From NCBI RefSeq assembly GCF_009907385.1, contig NZ_JAAATR010000007.1:1-64000 (forward strand): a stretch of DNA of 64,000 nt, given 5' to 3'. The DNA is from Atlantibacter hermannii. GTDB taxonomy: Bacteria > Pseudomonadota > Gammaproteobacteria > Enterobacterales > Enterobacteriaceae. The translations under genes were made by a program, and so were the position numbers. Below are positions 55,636-64,000 of this stretch, one piece after another (position 1 is the stretch's first letter; every line of letters starts with the position of its first letter). The notes under the pieces were generated by a model. That model was not told where the DNA came from and did not search any database. It saw nothing but the letters and a program-made list of their open reading frames with translations.

Positions 55636-55899
55636 ATGACGCATACTGCCGTTTCTCAGGCTAATAGTGCTTTGCAGCTACCCACGGTGGAGCATGTCTA
55701 CGCTCTTCTGAAAGCAAATTGTAAACCTGACCGCTTTGACGGGCGTGACGGACCCGTGTGGGGCCAGGAATACTCGTGGAATCTGGCAAAAGATCGCTTA
55801 CAGGATCTGGAGAAATACGGTAAGGCATATGTCTCCCGTCATGAAGACCGTATGGGGGAAGGATTTAGTTTTGGTCCTGACCTGTTAATTATTCGCTAA
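55636..55899 (+). CDS. Small hypothetical protein
   Basis: An 87-residue protein with a GRDGPVWGQEYSWNLAKDRL segment at 36-55. It lies in the rightward cluster. Function unknown. Confidence 0.5.
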   Translation: MTHTAVSQANSALQLPTVEHVYALLKANCKPDRFDGRDGPVWGQEYSWNLAKDRLQDLEKYGKAYVSRHEDRMGEGFSFGPDLLIIR

Positions 55900-55942
55900 C
55901 GCTCCTAATGCCTGATGATATGGTAAGCACAACTGGAAAAAT

Positions 55943-56530
55943 ATGTTTTCAAAGCCTATGACCACTTTCACACCAGAACGTATTGAACAAATTTTGGAAT
56001 TTGCCGAGGGTAGTAACCCAAGCGAAGCAATGAGTCTCAGAGCTGACGAAGTTGCTGTACTGGCACGTATTGGAAAGGCAGTTATGTCGATTGCGCCTGT
56101 TTATCAGTGCGAGTTTTGCCACCATGACGCAACCGGGCAACTTCAGTGGCACTGGGAAGATGTGAACAAAGCTTTTTATGATAAATACGATCCAGACAGA
56201 CGCGGAAGACGTCGAATCCTCTATACCGCCCCGCCGATGCCTTTAGTTTCGGCTGACCTGCTTAACATGGCTTCATCTGCTATTGAAGACTTGCTCACTA
56301 ACAAAGACAGAAGTGGTGCGGGAATGTGGAATGACATTCCAGAACAGCTACGACGCGCAGCAGAACTGGTAATGGATAATAGCCGGGCCGCTGAAACAGA
56401 AGCGATGCTGATGCGTCTTTATGTAGAATGTGACACAGGTGAGCGCAGGGGCAACGGCACTCAATCTGGCGTAGCAATGCCTTCTTGGCAAACCGTTGAA
56501 GAGGCACGTGTGTTGCTAGGGGTGAAATGA
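55943..56530 (+). CDS. Hypothetical phage-type protein
   Basis: A 195-residue protein. An N-terminal TFTPERIEQI segment, a CEFCHHD cysteine pair and a YTAPPMP segment are typical of modular accessory proteins in lambdoid phages (Ea-type). Function unknown. Confidence 0.55.
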   Translation: MFSKPMTTFTPERIEQILEFAEGSNPSEAMSLRADEVAVLARIGKAVMSIAPVYQCEFCHHDATGQLQWHWEDVNKAFYDKYDPDRRGRRRILYTAPPMPLVSADLLNMASSAIEDLLTNKDRSGAGMWNDIPEQLRRAAELVMDNSRAAETEAMLMRLYVECDTGERRGNGTQSGVAMPSWQTVEEARVLLGVK

Positions 56531-56592
56531 TGCAGTTCTCGCCAGGGCAGTTTGTAATTCACAACAAGAAGCGCCTTGCGGAACGAAGGTAG
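56527..56592 (+). CDS. Very short frame coupled to the preceding gene
   Basis: A 21-codon frame opens with an ATGA overlap and stops. It could be the start of a truncated gene; I have no other support. Confidence 0.2.
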   Translation: MMQFSPGQFVIHNKKRLAERR

Positions 56593-56994
56593 ACGTACTG
56601 ACTGAGGTTCACTCCCCTCTCGACTGGTGGCGTAATGCCGCCAGGTTTTGATTCATATATGCCGTCCGTTAACGCATTTATATCTGACATACCTAATTTA
56701 TCCTGATTCTTTTTTACACAAAGTAAAAGCATCACTTAATGCGATATGTGGATGCCGATAGTTTCAGGCTAATGTTATAAGTTTTGCAATCGTTGCCAGT
56801 TTGGACACCACAGAAATGTCAGATGTAATTCCAAAAAGAAAGATTTCCGTCCTGAACGCACAATAAGGTTTGTCGAAAGGCAAATTATAGATTTGTAATT
56901 TCGAGCACCATATGGAGAAGTTTTTTATACTTTTACGAACATAGTGACCTTTAGGAAAAGCTTAAAATAACACCAAACCTAAAGGGGAATAAGA
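56593..56994. other. Intergenic stretch upstream of Ig-like protein B
   Basis: Apart from the terminator at 56624-56650 it is A/T-rich and presumably carries the promoter of Ig-like protein B. No dispersed palindrome is present. Confidence 0.4.
56624..56650 (+). terminator. Rho-independent terminator
   Basis: CTGGTGGC (56624-56631) pairs with GCCGCCAG (56637-56644, one G-T), then GTTTT. It closes the 53936-56530 cluster. Confidence 0.75.
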
Positions 56995-59415
56995 ATGAAA
57001 CATCTCGCTTTTATTACTGCTGTAGCCGGACTCGGTATGTCTGTTCAGGCCCCAGCTCAGATATATGAATCGGCCTTTAAAGACACGAACGGTATTGAGA
57101 TCCACGCCCCGTCTTCTCGTCTTATGCTTAATCCGGCATCACCGGTAACTTTGACACTTATTTCAGGTCTTGATCGTTTCGTTAATGTCAAAGTCACGAA
57201 AGACACTGGAACTGTCATTCTTAATACTACGACTACACGGACGGGTGTATCAGACCGACTAACAGCTGCTGACGGTAGTGAGTTCTACGGCAAAAAAGTA
57301 ACTTTGCCTGCTTTGGGTGAAGGCAAATTTGTCGTTCAGATAAACGTGTTAGATCTCAATCAGAAGCCTGTAGCGACCTATAACTATAACTGGCTAATTG
57401 ATGTCACCCCTCCAGCGGCAAATGCTCTTACCGCTAATACTGGTTCTGGCTCTACCGCTGGTGACGTGTGGAAGCTTGGATTAGAGGCAACGGGGCAGTA
57501 TGACTTCACCTCTTCGGGCGTAAGTGATGCAAATGGTATTGATAAGGGCCTAATATATATTTACAGGCAGGACGGTAGCCTCTACAGCACTACACAGATG
57601 CAGTATGACGTATCCGGCCAAAAGATGTACCACACTTACTCTAAGAATTCAGTTAAGGGAACCGGAATACCAGACAGCAACCTGGATGAAGACTTTACTG
57701 CAAAAGTTGTTATCTTCGATAACGCAGGTAATAGCCGAACGCTGCCAACTCAAAAATTTCGCTACGACAACACGCTGGGTGAGATGACACTGTGGGCCGT
57801 TCATGATCCAAATACGTCTTCCAGCGTCGTACCCGGGGTTTCTAATTATCCGGCTTACAAAGCCGGTATGGTCGTTAACGAAAACCCTATTCGATTAGTC
57901 TACCGGATCCCAAAATCTAACTACCGTGCTTATTCAGAAGGTGGGCTTCAGTTCATCAATCAATATTCCGCCCCCAAAGAGATAGCTGTAGACAGCACTT
58001 ATGCTTATGTTGAAATGACTCTTCCCTATGGCTCAATTAATGGGGATATGGCTCGTATGGCGAACTTTGGCCAGTGGGGAGGGTATTATCCGTCATACAG
58101 CCTCGTTCTAAACCCATCTGCAAACCAAACGCCTGCATTTGCGGGTACCTGGGTAGATTTCCTCGATGATAAGGGGAACTGGGTTAAGTGGAAGGATTTT
58201 GAGAGTGTGGCTTCATCACGACTGCCAATTAAAATTTCCCGACTTCGTTTTAACGTTGAAGCCCGGCCCTTTGCACAAGAGATCGGCGGTAAGGCGACCT
58301 GCACCATTCCGGCAGGAAAAACCTCGTGTGAAGCGCCTGAGACGTTTGATATGGCCTTGGGTACCCAGGGCTACAATAGGATCCTTTACTTCGTTCGCAG
58401 CATCAGCAATCCCATTTTGCGGTCTGAGCAATGGATTATGACACGCTGGAACAATAAACAACTGCCGGTAATAAACTCGATATCATATGACGAGACTAAC
58501 AAGCAGCTGGATGTACTGGCGTCACTTGAAGGCGATGGTAACTGGTTCGACTCGGTCTCATTGAGGGAATTTTATCTTTCCGATAAGAACACCGGTACCC
58601 GGATGTCACCCACAGGCGTAATCAAATCTCGTATCTCAGGTAACTACACGATTGCTTATGATTTATCCCGTCAGTCTGAAGGAAAATACAACGTTGAGGT
58701 CAACATCAGGGACTTCTTCCAGAACCAGACCAATAAAACTTTCGGAGAAATTGCTCTGGATAACACTCCTCCGACAGTGGCCATAACATTCGACGGAAAG
58801 CCGGTAAAAGACGATACGGTAGTGTACGGCCTGGAGAACCTCAGGATCGCTCTGGCAGATAATCTGACAACCCCGAGGATAACCCGTCTTCAGCTCGTAG
58901 GTGGCCCCACAGCTGATAACGTTGAGCTTACGTGGTCACCGGCAGGCAAAGATACATACATGCCTGAGTATCCGAGGCTGTTCCCAAATTTCGAACCATC
59001 TGAAAATTATTCAATTAGCGTAACAGTTGCCGATAGTCAGTCGAATACCAAAACCTATACTCAGAAGTTCAGTTATCTACCGAATAACCTTGTGCAGTTA
59101 CATAATCTACGCACATTATCGGTCAGTTCGCCTCTCAAAACGACAGATGGCGTACCCCTTGCGTACCTGTCCACTAACGTTCTGCGTAAGACAAATGGAG
59201 AAATTGCTAAAGGGGTCCAGAACGCAACGCTGACTGTGCGGAAGGATGCAGCCTTCGGTATTAAATTTAACGGGGCACAGGCGGCTCCAGGTGAGTCAGT
59301 TGAGGTGCAAATAGATATGGGCCAGGGGGATAATCTTCTGTTACCCGTTTATCCTTCCGAAAATGGGAAAGTTGGCACCTCAGAATTCATGATTCAGATC
59401 GACGAGTTGAAGTAA
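56995..59415 (+). CDS. Secreted Ig-like repeat protein B
   Basis: The 806-residue protein has a signal peptide (MKHLAFITAVAGLGMSVQAPAQ) and AAAGGGGAATAAG upstream. Ig-like linkers IDVTPPAA and LDNTPPTV are visible, and one conserved cysteine pair (CTIPAGKTSC) is shared in position with protein A (CTIPVGQSSC). It is a full-length paralogue of protein A, of similar size, on the opposite strand. The C-terminal 110 residues are the best conserved. Confidence 0.8.
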   Translation: MKHLAFITAVAGLGMSVQAPAQIYESAFKDTNGIEIHAPSSRLMLNPASPVTLTLISGLDRFVNVKVTKDTGTVILNTTTTRTGVSDRLTAADGSEFYGKKVTLPALGEGKFVVQINVLDLNQKPVATYNYNWLIDVTPPAANALTANTGSGSTAGDVWKLGLEATGQYDFTSSGVSDANGIDKGLIYIYRQDGSLYSTTQMQYDVSGQKMYHTYSKNSVKGTGIPDSNLDEDFTAKVVIFDNAGNSRTLPTQKFRYDNTLGEMTLWAVHDPNTSSSVVPGVSNYPAYKAGMVVNENPIRLVYRIPKSNYRAYSEGGLQFINQYSAPKEIAVDSTYAYVEMTLPYGSINGDMARMANFGQWGGYYPSYSLVLNPSANQTPAFAGTWVDFLDDKGNWVKWKDFESVASSRLPIKISRLRFNVEARPFAQEIGGKATCTIPAGKTSCEAPETFDMALGTQGYNRILYFVRSISNPILRSEQWIMTRWNNKQLPVINSISYDETNKQLDVLASLEGDGNWFDSVSLREFYLSDKNTGTRMSPTGVIKSRISGNYTIAYDLSRQSEGKYNVEVNIRDFFQNQTNKTFGEIALDNTPPTVAITFDGKPVKDDTVVYGLENLRIALADNLTTPRITRLQLVGGPTADNVELTWSPAGKDTYMPEYPRLFPNFEPSENYSISVTVADSQSNTKTYTQKFSYLPNNLVQLHNLRTLSVSSPLKTTDGVPLAYLSTNVLRKTNGEIAKGVQNATLTVRKDAAFGIKFNGAQAAPGESVEVQIDMGQGDNLLLPVYPSENGKVGTSEFMIQIDELK

Positions 59416-59517
59416 CTACCCGGAGCCGACAGTAAAACTGACGGCTTCAATTTTACTGCCCTCCTTGACTCCGATCAGCCAGTACGTCTTCAGAGATTCG
59501 CAAGGAAGAACCGAAAG

Positions 59518-59530
59518 AAAAGTTACTTTA
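59518..59530. promoter_or_regulatory. Dispersed palindrome, copy 12 (AAAAGTTACTTTA)
   Basis: It lies 103 bp after Ig-like protein B, just before the iteron array; the only copy not upstream of a gene. Confidence 0.55.
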
Positions 59531-59582
59531 ATCGTACGTTTCCAGCGATGCTTTTAAAAGACAATGCACACTCGTTGATTAC

Positions 59583-61416
59583 GACAATGGGAGTGAGTGT
59601 CGAAACCCTTGAGTAAGGATACCCGGTAAATATACAGCCCCGGGGATCCTCTTCCTTCAACCGGGGATGACAACGGTAGTGAGTCCGGCAACTCACTCCC
59701 GTTGTCACTTCTCTGACATATCGTCATACGAGCTTACTCAAGTGCATCCACAAAGATGGGATCGTTTTGAATCTAAACTGGTACTGGTTAGCCAGTCACT
59801 TGCATCTATTCCCCCGTCGATACTTAAGTGACAATTGTAGTGATCTGCAATACTGGTGTCTCAGAAACACTGACGACGGTAGAGACTCAATACCCTAACC
59901 CCTGACAACAGGAGTGAGCTTAGAGGTGTTACGCTGCTGTCACTTAATGCTTGGGAATTGCCTGACTCACAACCATTGTCATCCGGAGCTACTGATTAAC
60001 GTTGAACCGCTGGACTTTAATGACAGTGGTAGTGATGGATAGGCTCATTTCCATTGTCGTCATTTTATCGGACAAGCCTCTTCGTCCTACAGGTTTAAGC
60101 TGACAATGGTAGTGATTGGATGATCTCACTACTGTTGTCACTCAGTTCTTTGAGCGGACCCTTCCCTCGGTTGGTCGGCATTAACAACGGTAGTGACTCG
60201 ATTGGCTCACTGCCATTGTCATCGTGTAAATGACGTACCTTATCAGCTCAGCTGAAAGCAATGACAACGGAAGTGACTCTAATTGCTCACTGCCATTGTC
60301 GTCGTGTCTATTGAGAGCCTTATCAGTGCACCTGAAAAGCAATGACAACGGTAGTGATTCTAATGGCTCACTACCGTTGTCACCGTGTGTATTGAGAGGA
60401 TGGTCCACTTAACTGGACGTCTATGACAATGGTAGTGACTTTAATAGCTCACTACCATTGTCGGCGTGTGAATTGAGAGGATGATCAGCTCAGCTGTACG
60501 GCCATGACAATAGTAATGACTTAATGAGCTCACTACCGTTGTCACCCTGTTAATTAAGAGGCTCATCTGCTCTTCTGGAAGGCTATGACAACGGAAGTGA
60601 CTTGCTGGGCTCAGTGCCATTGTCGCCGTATGAATTGAGAGGATCATCCGCTCTTCTGGATGGCAATGACAACGGTAATGACTTAATAGGCTCACTACCG
60701 TTGTCATCCTGTAAGTTAAGAGGTTGATCTGCTCAACGGGACGACTATGACAACGGTAGTGACTTGCTGGGCTCACTACCATTGTCACCCTGTGAATTGA
60801 GAGGTAGATCCGCTTAACCAGACGTCCATGACAACGGTAGTGACTTTCTGGGCTCAATACCGTTGTCACCCTGTGATTTAAGAGGTTGACCCGCTCTACT
60901 GGACGGCCATGACAACGGTAGTCACTTTCTGGGCTCACTACCGTTGTCGCCACATAGAATGAGAGGAGCATCAGCTCAGCTGAACGGCAATGACTACAGT
61001 AATGAGCTGGATGAAGCATAACCATTGACATCTGGCCCAACCGGAAGCCGTATTCGCCAATCCAATCGAGATTCACAATGGCCGTGACTCGCCGCATTAA
61101 GTTCCGGTGTCCTCCCAAAGCTGAACGCACACTCGGAGGACAATGACAATGCCAGTAAGGTACACATCATTACCATTGTCACTATAGTTACCAGAGAAGC
61201 CGGGATTTGAATGTCGATGGTAGTGAGTGGGTCAACTCACTGCCATTGTCACCCCGTTACGATATTTTCCGTTGGATGTACTGGCCAATGAAGTAAAGCG
61301 TAGAAACCGGGTGTTAACAGGTGACTCAGGAGAAAGCGTTGAATTCGCAATCTCGATCTACATAGGGTGGTAGAGAACAATGACAACGGTAATGACTTTT
61401 GACTCATTACCGTTGA
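59583..61416. repeat. Inverted iteron array with 13 tandem 80-81-bp units
   Basis: The 15-mer TGACAAYGGTAGTGA alternates with TCACTACCRTTGTCA. From 60021 to 61010 the forward copies start at 60021, 60101, 60182, 60262, 60343, 60424, 60505, 60586, 60667, 60748, 60829, 60910 and 60991, a period of 80 or 81 bp. Each unit holds one forward and one reverse copy about 24 bp apart, then a conserved spacer around GAGAGG. Scattered copies extend the array on both sides. The same element forms the direct iterons upstream of the initiator gene, so the array probably binds the initiator for copy control. Confidence 0.85.
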
Positions 61417-61492
61417 CGTGAAAGAGCGGGCTGGGACTAACGAAAATCGAAGAAGTAATTTAGCACCCGGAGCCTGAACCGCCGGGTTAACT

Positions 61493-62581
61493 TTAGCTGG
61501 CGTTGCTGTTCTTTTTCTGGCTTCGAAGACTACGAATATAGCGCAGTTCTTCAGCGGTTAAATCATGGACGGTAAGAACATCATCGCCGTCTATCGGGTC
61601 AGCTGGTGGGCATAACTCACCTTCTAAAACAGAAGACCCTGAGTTCTCTTCTTCATCTTCAACCACTTCTAAAGGAGGCTGAGTATTGTTCAAATTCAGA
61701 TCGGGATCCCGCTTATGAATCTGGAAGTATACTTTTCCGTCTTTCTTAATTTCGGTGTACTGGAGGTATCCTATCGATGCCAACTCTTCAAGAGCCTTTC
61801 TCACGGTAGCATTCTGACTATTTGCTCGTGTTTTGAGGTTCAGACGATTTTTCAGCCGAGTAAGGGATATCGGTATAGGATTTGGCGGTAATGACTCTAT
61901 GAACGTATAGAGAGCCTGGGCGCTTTCCTTCTTGGCCAACTCCTTAATTGCCTTCAGCTGCATCAAAACCTTATGATCGTATTGATAGAGCTCGAAAATC
62001 TTAGGATCAACCTGAAGGACAACCTGATCTGATTCCGGGTCTAACAGGGCAGACTGTACCAGATGCGTTGTATAGACTTTGGACGAGTTATTACTGGTGA
62101 ACGACAAGGTAACGGATGCTAACCTGCGTAAGGAGGCGTCTATACGTTTTCTGGACGCTGTAGATGAGCGATAATTTTCAGGCGTACATAGCTTGAGGAA
62201 TTCAGTGAATTTTAAGCTTATCGTGTCATTGTTAATCGGATGATTGGCATAGGTTCGAATGATGCCCATCCACGTCTTAAAATCTACTGACATATCAAGA
62301 CGCTCACCGACAATTGAAATATTGGTGAACCCCTCGCTCTCCATTAAAGAGAGCGTCTGTAACTCTTTCGTTGCGTCAAAGCCAACCGTTTTATATTCCC
62401 GATTTTGACGCCCCACACTCTTTGGTGATGGGACGAACAGCCCGAGCCGCATCAAAGCAATAGACTGCACCGTACGGTTGCTGTTAGGACGCAAAATGAT
62501 GTCTTTACCTGATTCTTTCTCTCTAACAGAGAAAGCCCTGGTGACCAGGTCCTGCTGCTCAGTATCTTTCTCTTTAGTCAT
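61493..62581 (-). CDS. repA: Replication initiator, RepHI-like
   Basis: The 362-residue protein resembles the iteron-binding initiators of IncHI plasmids (Rep_3-like, two winged helices). The visible pattern is an N-terminal helical start with RAFSVREKESGKDIILRPNSNRTVQ, then LYTFIESLPPNPIPISLTRLKNRL (about 225-248) and ATVRKALEELASIGYL (about 260-275), a typical winged-helix core. The C-terminus is acidic. It is flanked on both sides by iterons. Confidence 0.85.
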   Translation of the reverse strand: MTKEKDTEQQDLVTRAFSVREKESGKDIILRPNSNRTVQSIALMRLGLFVPSPKSVGRQNREYKTVGFDATKELQTLSLMESEGFTNISIVGERLDMSVDFKTWMGIIRTYANHPINNDTISLKFTEFLKLCTPENYRSSTASRKRIDASLRRLASVTLSFTSNNSSKVYTTHLVQSALLDPESDQVVLQVDPKIFELYQYDHKVLMQLKAIKELAKKESAQALYTFIESLPPNPIPISLTRLKNRLNLKTRANSQNATVRKALEELASIGYLQYTEIKKDGKVYFQIHKRDPDLNLNNTQPPLEVVEDEEENSGSSVLEGELCPPADPIDGDDVLTVHDLTAEELRYIRSLRSQKKNSNAS

Positions 62582-62800
62582 AATAAGTTATCACTGAATG
62601 TGTAAACAGATTGGTGAATAGTAAGCCCCAGCGAACTCTATGTCACTGGATGGATCATTGTGATGATCCATATCTGTGCATAAGTTCTACCTAAAAAAAC
62701 GACTCCACTCATTAAAACTTGGCAAAAACTCTTTGCATACAATGACCTGCAACTCTTATCAACAACGGATCAGATCAAGTTAAAAAGATCTAATGAAAAG

Positions 62801-63030
62801 TCACTACTATTGTCGCTCTGATCACTACTGATGTCAAAAAACTCATTACCAACGTTATAATAATCACTACCAATGTCAAAATAATCACTACTGTTGTCAC
62901 TGATCACGTCTCAGGCCTTGTGCCGTCTGGCCTGGAGGCAGCGGGGATCTCTTTTGATCTATCAGGAACACTAAGGTACTAATTATTGGAACTACCTTGT
63001 GGAAAATGGGGATAAATAAATGCTTAGTTC
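62801..63030. other. Origin module 1: five 21-bp iterons plus conserved tail
   Basis: TCACTAC-type iterons begin at 62801, 62822, 62843, 62864 and 62885, an exact 21-bp (two-turn) period on one face of the helix. They are followed by a conserved tail with GGGATCT at 62944-62950. GATC sites cluster here (about twelve from 62650 to 63420), as in Dam-regulated origins. It lies upstream of the initiator. Confidence 0.8.
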
Positions 63031-63223
63031 TTATACAGGTCTCAACTTGCCTCCCTGATAAAAACTGTCGTCAAAGCTAAATCACAGCCACAGGCATTTT
63101 CGGTGGATAAATTTTTGAGAAATAGAAGCATACATGCAGACTCGTGTCGCAAGTAATTGAAAGTAATAATTTATTTAAATAATGCGAGTCACCTTACCTT
63201 ACAGTGGAAGTTTAAGTCTAACC

Positions 63224-63440
63224 TCACTACCATTGTCACTTAAAATCATTACCAACGTCGAAATAGTCTCTACCATTGTCTTTTAAGTCACTCCCGTTGT
63301 CACTTATGTCGCTACTGTTGTCAGTGACAATGCTCCAGCCCAGTAACCATGCGGCCTACAGCGTACCGGGATCTTCTTTGTACTCTCTGGCACCTTTGGG
63401 ATCATTTATTGGATCTACATGAGGGATAAAATCTTTTGAC
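63224..63440. other. Origin module 2: second iteron set and tail
   Basis: Iterons start at 63224, 63246, 63267, 63288 and 63309. The tail again has GGGATCT (63368-63374), then TTATTGGATCTAC, aligned with TTATTGGAACTAC of module 1. The offset between the modules is 423-424 bp throughout. Confidence 0.75.
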
Positions 63441-63550
63441 GATTTCGTAGTGCAGTTATACCAGCGACTTAGCAAGACAAAAGCTGCAATTTAGTGACGA
63501 GTTACTAGTCTGCCCAACAAGAGCAATGCAGAGAAGATATGTGGTGAAAT

Positions 63551-63585
63551 GACCATGGTAGTGAGTCTAATCACTACCATGGTCC
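63551..63585. repeat. Isolated inverted iteron pair
   Basis: GACCATGGTAGTGAG and its complement CACTACCATGGTC face each other. They are separated from the modules by about 220 bp. Confidence 0.6.
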
Positions 63586-63688
63586 GCAGTAAGCGTTACT
63601 TACGCAATGAACGTCGGACTGATTTGCAACAACATGGGCTACGGCGCATCAGAAGACGGCCGTTGTGCTTCAGCAAAACAGCCCTGCT

Positions 63689-64000
63689 TTATTTTAATTC
63701 TTCAATGTTAATCATGAACTCAGATCTGCCTGTAAGGCCGGATACAGCAGGGAAAATAGGAAAGCTACGGCTGTCCCCGAGCCCCAAATCCAGTTGAAGC
63801 TCTTTGCTTTCACCTGGCATCGCAGAAACACCATTTACAGTCACGCCGAATGCAGCGTCCTTACGGACAGTAAGCACTGCGTCCTGAAGCCCTGTAGCGA
63901 TTGAACCATCCTTTTTACGCAGCTGGCTGGCATACAGAACAGCCAGAGGAGTATTGTCAGATGTTTTGAGAGAAGCATTGACAGCTAAGGTTTTCAGATT
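63689..64000 (-). CDS. Ig-like repeat protein C, C-terminal part (cut by window edge)
   Basis: The frame is open to the window end (NLKTLAVNASLKTSDNTPLA at the edge). The 103 residues seen match the C-terminal domains of proteins A and B (LTVRKDAAFGVTVNGV, PGESKELQLDLGLGD). A third paralogue is therefore encoded here, running leftward. Confidence 0.85.
   Translation of the reverse strand, partial: NLKTLAVNASLKTSDNTPLAVLYASQLRKKDGSIATGLQDAVLTVRKDAAFGVTVNGVSAMPGESKELQLDLGLGDSRSFPIFPAVSGLTGRSEFMINIEELK

Noticed and set aside
60441..61130. A 229-residue leftward frame with 27-residue repeats
   Set aside because: It is a by-product of the 81-bp iteron array (81 = 27 codons). The GTG start has no ribosome site, and the shared sequence is explained by the DNA-binding repeats.
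59583..61416. CRISPR-like appearance of the repeat array
   Set aside because: Repeats alternate in orientation, spacers are themselves conserved, and no cas gene is near.

Overview
The window is part of a large, probably conjugative, plasmid of an enterobacterium. The evidence is a MobH-type relaxase with its coupling protein, an iteron-controlled replication initiator that resembles the RepHI family of IncHI plasmids, a lone ParB/KorB-like protein, a hok/sok addiction module, and long runs of small hypothetical genes. An intact ISEcp1 points to a plasmid that has circulated in clinical Enterobacterales. I assign it to the IncHI-like group from gene content only; no database search was possible.

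Layout. At 0.2-1.5 kb a leftward pair encodes an FlhC-like zinc-binding activator and its partner. At 1.6-2.2 kb there is an intergenic region full of inverted repeats, the best oriT candidate. At 2.3-12.4 kb one rightward operon carries two putative relaxosome proteins, the HD-domain relaxase TraI, the TraG coupling ATPase, an unknown protein, a TraJ-like membrane protein, an S49 (SppA-like) peptidase and a NERD-domain protein, and ends at a terminator. From 12.7 to 53.6 kb the genes are almost all leftward, small and hypothetical. Recognisable ones are the ParB-like protein (18-19 kb), hok/sok (23.8-24.1 kb), a kla/tel operon whose telA is split by ISEcp1 (29.8-34.3 kb), an HNH nuclease, a DndC-like PP-loop protein (37.2-39.6 kb), a TSPPY DNA methyltransferase (42.8-44.1 kb), a HigB-like toxin (47.8 kb) and a secreted Ig-like protein (49.1-51.4 kb). 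A rightward insert lies at 20.3-23.2 kb. From 53.9 to 59.4 kb rightward genes include an NPPF methyltransferase and a second secreted Ig-like protein. From 59.5 to 63.6 kb lies the replication region: a 13-unit, 80-81-bp array of inverted iterons, the replication initiator, and two copies of a module with five 21-bp direct iterons and clustered GATC sites. A third Ig-like protein runs off the right edge.

How it fits together. TraI, TraG and the TraJ-like protein would nick at oriT and pump DNA; the FlhC-like pair probably activates transfer. The initiator and its iterons control replication, and hok/sok and possibly ParB provide maintenance.

Two signals stand out that gene annotation does not explain. 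First, a 13-bp odd palindrome (AAAAGTWACTTTT) recurs about twelve times in intergenic DNA across the window, mostly 75-210 bp upstream of leftward genes, twice near the ParB-like gene; by form and distribution it resembles the KorB operators of IncP plasmids. Second, nine promoters share a GGTTATTAGC-like element exactly 17-18 bp upstream of a TATAAT-like box, in place of a normal -35; some also form long hairpins. Together they suggest plasmid-wide regulatory networks over otherwise anonymous genes.
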